Below, one piece after another: positions 37,777-46,631 of a stretch of DNA of 60,161 nt. The position numbers and the translations under genes are program-made. This DNA comes from Opitutales bacterium (GTDB taxonomy: Bacteria; Verrucomicrobiota; Verrucomicrobiia; Opitutales; Seribacteraceae). Where the stretch lies: assembly GCA_029254745.1 (NCBI GenBank), contig JAQWWZ010000002.1, forward strand, positions 1-60,161, given 5' to 3'. The notes below the pieces were generated by a model. The model searched no databases. It saw nothing but the letters and a program-made list of their open reading frames with translations, and was not told the DNA's origin. How positions within the stretch are numbered: the first letter of the stretch is position 1; each line of letters opens with the position of its first letter.

Positions 37777-38589
37777 ATGAATTTCATCATTGCCTTACAA
37801 GCAGAAGCCAAGCCCTTGATTGATGCACTGAAATTGAAAAAGGTGTCAGGTTCCCTCCCCTTCCCTACTTTTCAAAATGACAACCACCAACTTGTTGTCT
37901 CTGGTATTGGAAAAATTGCATCCGCTGGAGCAACTGGTTTTTCACTCGGAAAAAGTCACGCTCAAGATCACCCTTTCCCATTTTTAAACATCGGCATCGC
38001 CGGGCATGGATCCTTGGGTGTAGGGACTCTATTTATTGCAGACCGTATCTTCTCGGAAAACCATAGTTCTATCTATTATCCTCCGCAGCTTGTAGATTCC
38101 GAAATCATAAGATCCCCCCTGCAAACTTGTGAGCTACCGAATAGGGATTATCAGGAGAAAAAAGGGTATGATATGGAAGCCCACAGTTTTTATACCACTG
38201 CCTCCAAGTGTGTAACTCGGGAATTGGTCCAAGTTATAAAAATTGTATCTGACAACTTGCACCAACCGCTTGATACTTTTAATCCGAAGGTCGTATCAAA
38301 ATTGGTCGAAACAAATCTTCCCACCATTCTTGGTTTGGTCAGAAGCTTGGAAAAGTTAGCCAATGAAATTTCTCCGGATCGTGAGACATTAGCTTTTAGA
38401 AGAGATGCATTACATTCTCAAAACTTTACTGAAACTCAAACCCACCTTCTGGTTCAACTGCTAAACCACTCAAAGTCTTTCGATATAGAAGAGGCTAAAA
38501 TCCTACAATCTTTGAAGAATGAAAATAGTGCAAAATCAGCATTAAAAGCTCTTGCTCATTTGATCGAACCTTACCGAATTCTATCATGA
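37777..38589 (+). CDS. Nucleoside phosphorylase-superfamily protein (HpnG/MTAN-like)
   Basis: A 270-residue protein of the purine-nucleoside phosphorylase/MTA-SAH nucleosidase superfamily. Features are the N-terminal FIIALQAEAKPLIDALKLKK (family A-x-x-x-E-x-x-x motif), LVVSGIGKIASAGATGFSLG, LNIGIAGHGSLGVGTLFIAD (phosphate or ribose binding), and KGYDMEAHSFYTTASKC, which contains the conserved Met-Glu contacting the ribose hydroxyls. The substrate is unknown; the superfamily includes enzymes acting on nucleosides, futalosine and the hopanoid precursor (HpnG). The C-terminal extension (about 165-270) is helical and not typical. Its stop overlaps the ATG of the SPL-family gene (ATGA), showing tight translational coupling. 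Confidence 0.8.
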   Translation: MNFIIALQAEAKPLIDALKLKKVSGSLPFPTFQNDNHQLVVSGIGKIASAGATGFSLGKSHAQDHPFPFLNIGIAGHGSLGVGTLFIADRIFSENHSSIYYPPQLVDSEIIRSPLQTCELPNRDYQEKKGYDMEAHSFYTTASKCVTRELVQVIKIVSDNLHQPLDTFNPKVVSKLVETNLPTILGLVRSLEKLANEISPDRETLAFRRDALHSQNFTETQTHLLVQLLNHSKSFDIEEAKILQSLKNENSAKSALKALAHLIEPYRILS

Positions 38590-39590
38590 TCGAATATATT
38601 TATTTCGAAGTGGGCATAGAAGACCATCCTCGTACTCAAGAATTTTTCCGTCGTTTTCCAAAGGCGACAAAAATTCCCTGCAATCACTACAAAGAGGTAT
38701 TTAACCCGAGAGGACAAAGTTTCAGGCTACAAAAGAAGAATCCCGCCCTTATACTAGCAAAACAAAACGGAAAAAAAATTCATCCTATTCCTGCAAGCTA
38801 TGGGGTTGGAGGGTCTCAAAACTTCTATTTTTCTCATCTCCTGAATTGCCTCTATGATTGCAGGTATTGTTTTTTGCAAGGTATGTTTCCGTCCGCTCAT
38901 TATGTCCTTTTTGTAAACTTTGAAGATTTTCAATCAGAGATTAAAAAAAAGCATGATGATTTAGGAGATAGCCCCAGTTGGTTCTTTTCAGGTTATGACT
39001 GTGATAGCTTGGCACTGGAATCGCTTACCGGCTTTGCCCAAGATTTTATTCCATTCTTTCGAAAATTACCAAACTCATGGCTTGAGATTCGGACAAAAAG
39101 TATAGCTAGCCAAGTATTGGAAAAAACAGATCCATTGGATAATGCAGTGGTTGCATTCAGTTTTACCCCAGAAGAAATCAGCCAGCAACTAGAGCACAAG
39201 GTTCCCTCTGTACAGTCCCGTATTAAAGCGATGAAAAAACTGGCGAATCTTGGATGGAAGATAGGCCTCCGGATTGATCCAATCATTGATTGCGTCGACT
39301 TCAATACTCGCTATGCCAAACTCTTTGAACAATTAATTACGGCACTCCCTGCAGAGTCGCTGCATTCGGTTAGCTTGGGTGCTTTCCGTATGCCCACTGG
39401 CTTTTTCCGAAGCATCCAAAAGCTTTATCCAAAAGAACAATTATTTTCCGGAAAATTAGAAAAGAAAAATGGAAATATTGCTTATCGTGCAGAGATTGAA
39501 AAGGAAAGGATTTCTACCTGCCAATCGCTTCTACTGTCGCACATTCCTAAAGAAAAACTCTACCTTTGTGACCCTGTTGAAATAAAATAG
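38586..39590 (+). CDS. Spore photoproduct lyase-family radical SAM protein
   Basis: A 334-residue protein of the SPL radical SAM family. The cluster motif is LLNCLYDCRYCFLQGMFPSA (C-x3-C-x2-C), preceded by YGVGGSQNFYFSH, as in spore photoproduct lyases. The middle contains WFFSGYDCDSLALESL (S-adenosyl contact region) and AFSFTPEEISQQLEHKVPS, then LGWKIGLRIDPIIDCVDFN. Classical SPL repairs thymine dimers in spores, but such proteins in non-spore-formers have unknown substrates. The ATG overlaps the stop of the phosphorylase gene, so both products should function together. Typical SPL length is a few residues longer. It is followed by a tRNA gene on the same strand. Confidence 0.87.
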   Translation: MIEYIYFEVGIEDHPRTQEFFRRFPKATKIPCNHYKEVFNPRGQSFRLQKKNPALILAKQNGKKIHPIPASYGVGGSQNFYFSHLLNCLYDCRYCFLQGMFPSAHYVLFVNFEDFQSEIKKKHDDLGDSPSWFFSGYDCDSLALESLTGFAQDFIPFFRKLPNSWLEIRTKSIASQVLEKTDPLDNAVVAFSFTPEEISQQLEHKVPSVQSRIKAMKKLANLGWKIGLRIDPIIDCVDFNTRYAKLFEQLITALPAESLHSVSLGAFRMPTGFFRSIQKLYPKEQLFSGKLEKKNGNIAYRAEIEKERISTCQSLLLSHIPKEKLYLCDPVEIK

Positions 39591-39656
39591 ATATCAACAC
39601 GACTATCCGATTGCATTTTATAAAACAATTTACTAATTTAACATAAATTGGATTTC

Positions 39657-39732
39657 GCCACCTTAGCTCAGTTGGTAGAGCGCCTCACTTGTAATGAGGA
39701 TGTCGTCAGTTCGACTCTGACAGGTGGCTCCA
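39657..39732 (+). tRNA. tRNA-Thr (anticodon UGU), CCA encoded
   Basis: The full cloverleaf can be drawn: acceptor stem GCCACCT/AGGTGGC, D-stem GCTC/GAGC, anticodon stem CCTCA/TGAGG with loop CTTGTAA (anticodon TGT), T-stem GTCAG/CTGAC with loop TTCGACT, then T, then CCA. TGT decodes ACA (Thr). The tRNA ends 2 nt before the stop codon of the convergent cytochrome gene. Confidence 0.97.
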
Positions 39733-39734
39733 TT

Positions 39735-42041
39735 TTATTTTGAGTTTTCCCCTTGAAAAACTTGTCCCTTAATTTCTGATAACCAAGAAATATACTGGGG
39801 GTTATTAGGTACAAGTTGGACTATTTTCTCAGCATAAGGCAATGCCTCATTCCACTTTTGTGATTGTAAAAGTAACTGAACAAGGTTTTGCAAAAATTCT
39901 GGGTTATCTGGTTGCAACCCAATAGCTTGACGAAAAGAATTGATTGCATCTTCAACTTTCCCGTTTTTCCAATAGGCAATCGCTAGATTATTAAACACAC
40001 GAGGGTTTTCCTGCCAATAAGCAGAAGCTCTTTCCAAAGAACGAATGGCTTCAGGAATACGCTTCTCATCTTCTGCCAATAATAATCCCAAAGAGTAGTG
40101 AATTTGTCCCCAAGTTGGTTGCAAGCGGGCTGCTTCCCTTAAAAAACTTTCAGCTTCCTTGCTCTTTCCTCTTCTGCTCAATAGGGTAGCCAAATTCATA
40201 CGGGCAGGCACATAGGTATCCTCCCGACGAATAGCCTGCCGATAATGCTTTTCAGCCTCGAGAGGAAGGTTTTGATTTTCAGCTAGAATTCCGAGTGAAA
40301 GATTAGACTCTGGCCTATCAAGATTGCTCATGTAGCGAAGCTTGAGTTCTTCAAAAACTTTTCTGAAAAGTTTAAAATCTGAGGGAGAAAATAAGGCATG
40401 AGGTGCTCGGGAAAGTAGGCGAGCAGCTTCGGTGCGTACGGAGCGAATGGGATCGCTGAGTACCTTTACCAACTCTGGGTAAATTTCCGAAACAGGCATC
40501 CCCTCTAATTTGGATAGAGCTGCGACCCGAATGACGGACTGATTAGAATCAAGATTTCTCTTTGCCTCCTCAAAACTGATATCACTTATAAACCGGCGCA
40601 AAGCAAGCATCGCTCCAGCTCGCGTAAATGCAGGCGATTCCAAATCTCGACAGGTATCAAGCAAAAGCTTTTCAGCTTCCGGTCTTCCTTTCCGAAAAGC
40701 ATGAAAAGCTTCGGGGTGCCTTACCTCTTTGGCTCGGTCTGGTCCCTTAAATTTCGTAATCGCATCCGCTGCCCATTGGGGGTTTTTATCTTGGTGGCAT
40801 TGATTACATGCATTTGGAGACCCAAATCGTACAGAAAGATCGGGGCGGGGAATACGGATACTGTGATCCCTGCGATCATCGATACCCATGTAGGTTTTGT
40901 GGGGCATATGACATTCAACACATTTTGCCCCCTCTGTACCCATAGGGTGAAAATGATGGGAAGGAGAATCGAAACCGAGTGGGTTTTTATCATTGGGGAC
41001 ATGACAACGGGTACAAAGCTGATTATCATAAGTATGTAACTTCACTGTATGTGGATCATGACAATCAACGCATTTTACTCCTTGATGGAACATCTTGCTT
41101 TGAACATAAGATCCATAAACATAAACTTCATCGTCAATCTGACCGTCCACATGATAAGTTGGAACTTGCATATCGGGTGACCACGGTTGCACAACTTCAG
41201 GCAAAAAATGATCCAAGAAAGAACTTCCTGCATGATGTCCGGGGTGAACAAAACTTCTCCTCGCATGACACTTGGCACAGGTTTCAATCTGAGCAATATT
41301 GGTGCTGTTTACATCGGCCAGTGCAAAACTCGGCATTTCTTTAAAATCACTCCCCCGCCTTGCAAGCTCCACGTGTTCTCGACCTGGACCGTGACATGAT
41401 TCACATGAAACATTAATTTCAGAATATGCAGTAGAAAAACTTTGAGATGTATTATCAAATTTTTTCCTCAGATTGGTGGAATGGCAATCGGCACACATGT
41501 GATCCCAGTTTTGCAGAGAACGAGTCCAAAAGAGAGGATCCGATGGGGCAATTTTTTCATCTGGATACAAATGATACCATTCTTTTTTCTCAACATCCCA
41601 ACAGGTTGGAAGAACTTGCATACGACCGTCAGGAAATTTCACCAAATACTGCTGAAGGGGTTCCCAACCAAATGTGTAAGCGACTTCGAAAACCTCCATA
41701 TCCCCTGATTGATTTTCGGTTTCTACCAAATATTTATCACCCTGCCTAAAAAATTTGGTGGTCACTCCATAATTAACAAAAATAGAGTTATTAAAGTCTG
41801 CTCGTACTGTCTGATCATCCGGTAATTCCATCGCATGAAAATGGTGGGATTCTTTCCATTTACTATGAGCTTCCTGGTGACATTCTGCACAAGACGTTGA
41901 ACCAACATGGTCATTTAACCTGTATAACTCATTGTCTGTCTCAGAGGAACTTTCTACTGAGTTAAAGCTTTGCTTTTTTTCGCACGAAACACAGACCCAC
42001 AAGACGATATTGATTAGAATAATCTTAATAGAAAATGTCAT
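39735..42041 (-). CDS. Octahaem cytochrome c lipoprotein with HEAT and TPR repeats
   Basis: A 768-residue exported protein: signal with lipobox-like end (VLWVCVSC), then eight CxxCH haem-binding sites (CAECH, CADCH, CESCH, CAKCH, CVDCH, CTRCH, CVECH, CNQCH) over about residues 50-420. Domain pieces are VGSTSCAECHQEAHSKWKES, VSCESCHGPG, and FHPMGTEGAKCVECHMPH. The middle part has HEAT-type repeats (LRRFISDISFEEAKRN, then VLSDPIRSVRTEAARLL). The C-terminal 200 residues have TPR motifs (AEKHYRQAIRREDTYVPARM, then AINSFRQAIGLQPDNPEFL). Similar octahaem proteins include c554- and hydroxylamine-oxidoreductase-like electron carriers; the repeat fusion is typical of Planctomycetes and Verrucomicrobia. 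It likely acts in periplasmic electron transfer; the partner is unknown. Confidence 0.9.
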   Translation of the reverse strand: MTFSIKIILINIVLWVCVSCEKKQSFNSVESSSETDNELYRLNDHVGSTSCAECHQEAHSKWKESHHFHAMELPDDQTVRADFNNSIFVNYGVTTKFFRQGDKYLVETENQSGDMEVFEVAYTFGWEPLQQYLVKFPDGRMQVLPTCWDVEKKEWYHLYPDEKIAPSDPLFWTRSLQNWDHMCADCHSTNLRKKFDNTSQSFSTAYSEINVSCESCHGPGREHVELARRGSDFKEMPSFALADVNSTNIAQIETCAKCHARRSFVHPGHHAGSSFLDHFLPEVVQPWSPDMQVPTYHVDGQIDDEVYVYGSYVQSKMFHQGVKCVDCHDPHTVKLHTYDNQLCTRCHVPNDKNPLGFDSPSHHFHPMGTEGAKCVECHMPHKTYMGIDDRRDHSIRIPRPDLSVRFGSPNACNQCHQDKNPQWAADAITKFKGPDRAKEVRHPEAFHAFRKGRPEAEKLLLDTCRDLESPAFTRAGAMLALRRFISDISFEEAKRNLDSNQSVIRVAALSKLEGMPVSEIYPELVKVLSDPIRSVRTEAARLLSRAPHALFSPSDFKLFRKVFEELKLRYMSNLDRPESNLSLGILAENQNLPLEAEKHYRQAIRREDTYVPARMNLATLLSRRGKSKEAESFLREAARLQPTWGQIHYSLGLLLAEDEKRIPEAIRSLERASAYWQENPRVFNNLAIAYWKNGKVEDAINSFRQAIGLQPDNPEFLQNLVQLLLQSQKWNEALPYAEKIVQLVPNNPQYISWLSEIKGQVFQGENSK

Positions 42042-42750
42042 TTTAAGTTTTCTTTTTGCTTGAAGTATAGGGTTTAAGCAATGCCCAACAAATAATTTGA
42101 CTCTTTTTTTTACTTATAAAAAGATATGGTCCATGGTGAAGATCAGATTTGACTACATATTTAAGGATTATTCTTTTGATACTCGGATCATTGCACTACA
42201 GGTACCCCTTGGTATTGAGTAAGAAATAAGAGGTAAAAATTGGCATTGACCAACTTGGAAGCCTTTTCAGAAATCTTTCATACAAAGAGGCTTTTGATAC
42301 CAAAATAATTGCTCACAAAGTCAGCTGAAAATATAACTGAATTCATTGACTTTCAAGTTAGACCAAAGTAAGCGGGCAAATTTTGCGAAACCAATAGCCG
42401 GTCATGCAAAAATATCCGCCAAAAAAACGCCCAACCTTGGGCATAATTATATAGCAAGAATTTGTGGTTTAAATTTGGCTAAATATTTCGGCCCACTGTT
42501 GACGAAAGCATTTTTTGGTACTCAAAACCAATTGATAAATTACCACACTTATCAATAATTAAATTCTCTAAATACATGTTAAAAACCTAACAAATCAAAG
42601 CAGTATCAAAATTAAATATTTTTTTTCCAAAAACGAAAGATTTTAAAACATATTGGAATATATTAACAGCATGATTTCAATACCAAGCAAAAACCTGCAG
42701 CACCATAGAAAAATCTTGCCATGCAAGTTTAATCGCATCAAATTTATATA
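42042..42750. other. Long AT-rich intergenic region upstream of the DUF1553 gene
   Basis: About 700 nt between the start of the cytochrome gene (minus) and the DUF1549/1553 gene (plus). It is AT-rich and holds both promoters. A small hairpin (GCCCA-ACCT-TGGGC) lies at about 42429-42442. Only short frames exist, such as 30 codons from 42133 (MVKIRFDYIFKDYS...) and a TTG-started 70-codon frame from 42346. Neither has a recognisable product. No tRNA or known riboswitch was seen. Confidence 0.5.
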
Positions 42751-45270
42751 ATGAAAATCTTCCACGCTTTTGTTTTATTATGTTCATTTCTTTCAGTTTC
42801 TTACGGATCAACTGAAAGAGATTTTCATTCAATAAACGGACAGAAAATCAAAGGTCTTGTGGAGAAGTTTTTTGAAGATGGTGATATTCTACTTCGGAGA
42901 AGTAAAGACAAACAACTTTTTCGGATTAGCTTGGATATTTTCACAGAAGACGACCAAGCATTTGTAAAGAACAACTTTGCTCCAAACCACGATGCCTTAC
43001 CCGAGTTTCAAAGACCTCTCTCACCATCTGTTCTCAAAGCCAACTCCCGCTACATAGACAGCTTAATCGATCAAAGAATCGGATCGTACAGACTTCGCCC
43101 TAACAAAGTTGCGAGTGAAGAAGTTTTCCTTAGGAGAGCATATTTAAAAATAATCGGTCGTATTCCTACTTTTGATGAGGCCAACGAATTCTTAGAAAAC
43201 CGGGACAGGTCTACGAAAAAGTCTGAACTCATTGACAAACTTTTAGGCAGTCATGGGTATGTAAGTCACTGGTTCAACTTTTGGGCAGACATTTTGCGAG
43301 CCAAACAAAATCTTGGGAACCGTGTTTCTGGAAGGCCTTACATTGATTACATCCGTGAATCGATCGCCACCAACAAGCTTTATGATGTTTGGGTCAAAGA
43401 AATGTTATCTGCCTCCGGCCCCATGTGGGAACGAGGAAATGGTGCAGTTGGTTATTTTATTCGCGATCGAGGTATGCAATTGGACAATATGTCAAATACA
43501 GTTCGAGTTTTCCTCGGAACAAGCTTGGAATGTGCCCAGTGCCATGATCACCCGTTCGACCGCTGGTCACAAAAGCAGTTCTACGAAATGGCAGCCTTTA
43601 CCGAAGGAGCAGGTAACTCTGGTTACAATACCGGTGAAAACATGAGTACTTTCAATAAACTTGTTCGAGCTGAACGAAAAAGGATGAACAGAGAGGATAA
43701 TGTCAATGCCTCTGAGCGAATTAGGCGGGCAAGTTTAAATTTCAATGACATTATGGGTATCGGTTTGGCAAGCATGGGCAATGGAAAGATCAAGCTGCCC
43801 GGTGACTATCAATATGATAATGCCTCCCCCAATCAGGAGATAAAAGCTTCCACAATCTTTGGTCTCACCGCAGAACTTGATGAAAACCTCAAGGTTACGG
43901 GTTCAAGATCTTCTTATGCAAATTGGGTAGCCTCTGAGTCTAACCCTAGGTTTACCGCCGTTATTGTGAACAGACTATGGAAAGAAGCCTTTGGGCTAGC
44001 ATTCATCGAACCATTGGACAACATGATTGATGATACCATGCCCACGCACCCCAAACTGCAGCTTCACCTTGAGAAAGTTATGGTGGCACTAAATTACGAT
44101 ATAAAAGAATTCTTGCGTATAATTTACAACACCCAAGCATTTCAACGTGAGGCTCCCAAACCAGATATGATGGCTCGCGATAACAAAGACACAATTATGC
44201 CACCGGAAGTTAAGTGGGTACTTGCCGGCCCAAACCTAGAAGCTCCAACTCGTGGAAGTATTCCCTATTTTTATCAGGGACCACTTATGGAAAGAATGTC
44301 TGGTGAGCAGCTCTGGGATTCTTTAGTAGCCCTAAACTTTTCAGATGTAGACACACGACAAATTAAAAGAGGAGATTCTTACAGTGCCTATGAAAGCTAC
44401 CTTGAAATGACAGGGGAAGAATTATTTGCTTTAATGATGAAACGCGCGGGGCTACAGGCTGGTGCGACAGCAGCTCCAAAAAAAGAAATGGAAATGGCTT
44501 CAAAACTTGGTGAACCTATCAACGCTGAATGCCCACTTAAACCTGGTCGTGCGATTGATCCATCCTTGAAAGCGCTTAATGAAAAAGGTGAAACCATTGG
44601 GTTTTGTTGTCGTTCTTGCCTGAACCGTTTCAAAGAAAGCCAACCTCGCCCAGCTGGTTCAACCGCATCGAAGGAAACAGATATGAAGTTCGGTGACCCT
44701 ATCAATTCAGACTGCCCGATCAAACCTGGCCGTCCTGTAGATCCGTCTCTTTTAGCTTTGAACGATGACGGCGATACTGTAGCTTTCTGCTGTCGCTCTT
44801 GCTTGAAACAGTTTGAACAGAAACAAAATGCGCCCCCAGAAGTCGCTAAAACATCCGCCAAACCTGCTCATGACTATGGGAATTATGTCAGGGATCAAAA
44901 CTCCATACGAGCTTCCGAAGTTGGTTCTCCAGCACCAGCGGGGCACTTAATCAGAGAGTTTGGGGCTTCTGATAGAGATCAAATTGAGGGGAGCCACAAA
45001 CAGGCATCGGTCACACAAGTTCTAAATCTTTTGAACGGATATGTTGAAAAACAATTACTCAAGAATGACAAGGTGCAGATACTTGAAGTCGTTAAAAGAG
45101 GCAAAACTATAGACACCAAAATCGAAAATGCATTCCTTGCTGTTCTGAATCGAGAACCGAGCAGCTCAGAAATTCGGACATTTAAGGATGCGGTGCGTGG
45201 AAGTAGTCATCCAGAAAAAGACTTAATTTGGGTACTGGTTAATAGCCACGAGTTCCTGTTTGTTCAATAA
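42751..45270 (+). CDS. Secreted DUF1549/DUF1553 protein with SHD1 and tandem YHS-like modules
   Basis: An 839-residue exported protein. Signal peptide (KIFHAFVLLCSFLSVSYG), SHD1 domain (about 25-78, FHSINGQKIKGLVEKFFEDG), DUF1549 (about 100-290, with SASGPMWERGNG and LGTSLECAQCHDHPFDRWSQ) and DUF1553 (about 385-830, FTAVIVNRLWKEAFGLAF). Inserted in the DUF1553 part are two copies of a 61-residue module: FGDPINSDCPIKPGR... then FCCRSCLKQFEQK (residues about 587-632 and 648-692). Each copy carries CP and FCC..C, like YHS/TRASH heavy-metal-binding domains. Such proteins pair with DUF1501 proteins in Planctomycetes and Verrucomicrobia. No enzymatic role is established; metal or redox binding is inferred. 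DUF1501 follows after 44 nt with a good AAGGAGA ribosome-binding site. Confidence 0.88.
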   Translation: MKIFHAFVLLCSFLSVSYGSTERDFHSINGQKIKGLVEKFFEDGDILLRRSKDKQLFRISLDIFTEDDQAFVKNNFAPNHDALPEFQRPLSPSVLKANSRYIDSLIDQRIGSYRLRPNKVASEEVFLRRAYLKIIGRIPTFDEANEFLENRDRSTKKSELIDKLLGSHGYVSHWFNFWADILRAKQNLGNRVSGRPYIDYIRESIATNKLYDVWVKEMLSASGPMWERGNGAVGYFIRDRGMQLDNMSNTVRVFLGTSLECAQCHDHPFDRWSQKQFYEMAAFTEGAGNSGYNTGENMSTFNKLVRAERKRMNREDNVNASERIRRASLNFNDIMGIGLASMGNGKIKLPGDYQYDNASPNQEIKASTIFGLTAELDENLKVTGSRSSYANWVASESNPRFTAVIVNRLWKEAFGLAFIEPLDNMIDDTMPTHPKLQLHLEKVMVALNYDIKEFLRIIYNTQAFQREAPKPDMMARDNKDTIMPPEVKWVLAGPNLEAPTRGSIPYFYQGPLMERMSGEQLWDSLVALNFSDVDTRQIKRGDSYSAYESYLEMTGEELFALMMKRAGLQAGATAAPKKEMEMASKLGEPINAECPLKPGRAIDPSLKALNEKGETIGFCCRSCLNRFKESQPRPAGSTASKETDMKFGDPINSDCPIKPGRPVDPSLLALNDDGDTVAFCCRSCLKQFEQKQNAPPEVAKTSAKPAHDYGNYVRDQNSIRASEVGSPAPAGHLIREFGASDRDQIEGSHKQASVTQVLNLLNGYVEKQLLKNDKVQILEVVKRGKTIDTKIENAFLAVLNREPSSSEIRTFKDAVRGSSHPEKDLIWVLVNSHEFLFVQ

Positions 45271-45314
45271 TTTGAAACCAAACCATTTATAAATACTAAT
45301 TAAGGAGACATCAC

Positions 45315-46613
45315 ATGAAATTATCACCAAACACTATTGACGAACTTGGGCGTCGAGAATTCATTGCTAACGCTGCAAAAGCCTGCCTCGGAGTTGGTCT
45401 TATGCCCATGGCTGGTTCTTACATTCACAACAGTGTTAAAGCTCTTACCCCTGGGGCTAGACCAGCAGCAGCAAGACATGTCATTTATCTGAACATGTCT
45501 GGTGCTATGTCTCACCTAGATACATTCGGGCCTAAACCAAACAACCCTGACATTCAAGGCCCTGTAGAATCGATTGCAACCAGTGCAGATGGTGTGATTT
45601 TATCGGAAAACCTTCCTCTCACCGCTCAGCACATGCACAACTCGGCTTTGATAAAAACCATGGTTACAAGCCAAGGTGCACACATGCAAGCCAGTTACTT
45701 GATGCACACGAGCTATCTTAAACGGGGAACAATTGTGCACCCAACATTTGGAAGTTGGGTATCAAAACTTTCAGGTCCAATAAACCGAACTATTCCCCGT
45801 AATGTAAAGATCGGTGGTGGTGGTGGTGGTGCCGGTTTCCTTGAAGCTGAACACGGTGCCCTTCCCATAGGAAATCCCAAGTCTGGTCTCGCAAACAGTG
45901 CCATGGCCTCATACTTGGATCAAGAGTCATTTGGAAATCGTATTACTATGGCTGAAAAGCTAAATGTTAACTTCACTGCCCAATACCAACAAAAACAAGT
46001 CCGAGCTTATTCCAATCTTTACAAAGACGCGATCAAGTTAATGGATAGCGATGACCTCAATGCTTTTGACATCACCAAAGAGCCTAAGGCGATGCATGAT
46101 CTGTATGGCACTTCCAATTTTGGACAGGGCTGCCTTTTGGCCCGCAGGTTAGTTGAAAACAAGGTTCGTTACATTGAAGTATCCCGTGGCGGTTGGGATA
46201 CCCACGGTAATAATTTTGAAGCTGTTGCCAATAACTGTGCAGATGTAGACAAAGCACTTGGTGCATTACTTTTGGATTTAGAAATGAGAGGATTGCTTAA
46301 GGAAACTTTAGTGGTATTAACATCTGAGTTTGGCCGCACTCCAAATATCAACGCCCGCGATGGTCGTGACCACTGGCCTTACTGCTTCACCGCATTCATG
46401 GCAGGAGGTGGAGTCAAGGGTGGCACCAGCTATGGGGAAACGGACGACAGAGGTCGTTTACCTTCGGAAGGTAAACCAATTAAGCCAGAAGACCTAAACG
46501 CAACCATAGCATATCTTTTGGGATTGCCGCTTAATGATGTTCAGTACTCACCTTCGGGCAGACCTTTTACCGTAGCACACAAAGGGGAACCGTTGTTTGA
46601 TGTCATCGCGTAA
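45315..46613 (+). CDS. DUF1501 family protein
   Basis: A 432-residue member of the DUF1501 family, sulfatase-like fold proteins that always accompany DUF1549/1553 proteins in Planctomycetes and Verrucomicrobia. The N-terminus GRREFIANAAKACLGVGLMP resembles a twin-arginine signal (Arg-Arg-Glu-Phe), suggesting Tat export. Characteristic segments are HVIYLNMSGAMSHLDTFGPK, PRNVKIGGGGGGAGFLEAEH with a glycine run, RYIEVSRGGWDTHGNNFEAV, and VLTSEFGRTPNINARDGRDHW. The Asp, His and Glu of the last motifs are like metal-site residues in alkaline phosphatase folds. Function unproven. The ribosome-binding site AAGGAGA lies 9 nt before ATG 45315. The cytochrome gene follows after 18 nt. Confidence 0.92.
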   Translation: MKLSPNTIDELGRREFIANAAKACLGVGLMPMAGSYIHNSVKALTPGARPAAARHVIYLNMSGAMSHLDTFGPKPNNPDIQGPVESIATSADGVILSENLPLTAQHMHNSALIKTMVTSQGAHMQASYLMHTSYLKRGTIVHPTFGSWVSKLSGPINRTIPRNVKIGGGGGGAGFLEAEHGALPIGNPKSGLANSAMASYLDQESFGNRITMAEKLNVNFTAQYQQKQVRAYSNLYKDAIKLMDSDDLNAFDITKEPKAMHDLYGTSNFGQGCLLARRLVENKVRYIEVSRGGWDTHGNNFEAVANNCADVDKALGALLLDLEMRGLLKETLVVLTSEFGRTPNINARDGRDHWPYCFTAFMAGGGVKGGTSYGETDDRGRLPSEGKPIKPEDLNATIAYLLGLPLNDVQYSPSGRPFTVAHKGEPLFDVIA

Positions 46614-46631
46614 TTTTGGGAAATTTGATTA

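Noticed and set aside
42133-42222. 30-codon frame MVKIRFDYIFKDYS... in the long intergenic region
   Set aside because: Too short, no ribosome-binding site and no recognisable family.
42346-42558. 70-codon plus-strand frame started by TTG
   Set aside because: No ribosome-binding site, non-ATG start, composition like surrounding non-coding AT-rich DNA.
44397-44861. 154-codon minus-strand frame opposite the YHS-like repeats
   Set aside because: Antisense shadow of the repeated module; its repeated Ser/Pro/Gly pattern mirrors the sense codons.
45813-45832. GGT repeat resembling a microsatellite
   Set aside because: It encodes the glycine run in the DUF1501 protein and is in frame; nothing suggests instability.
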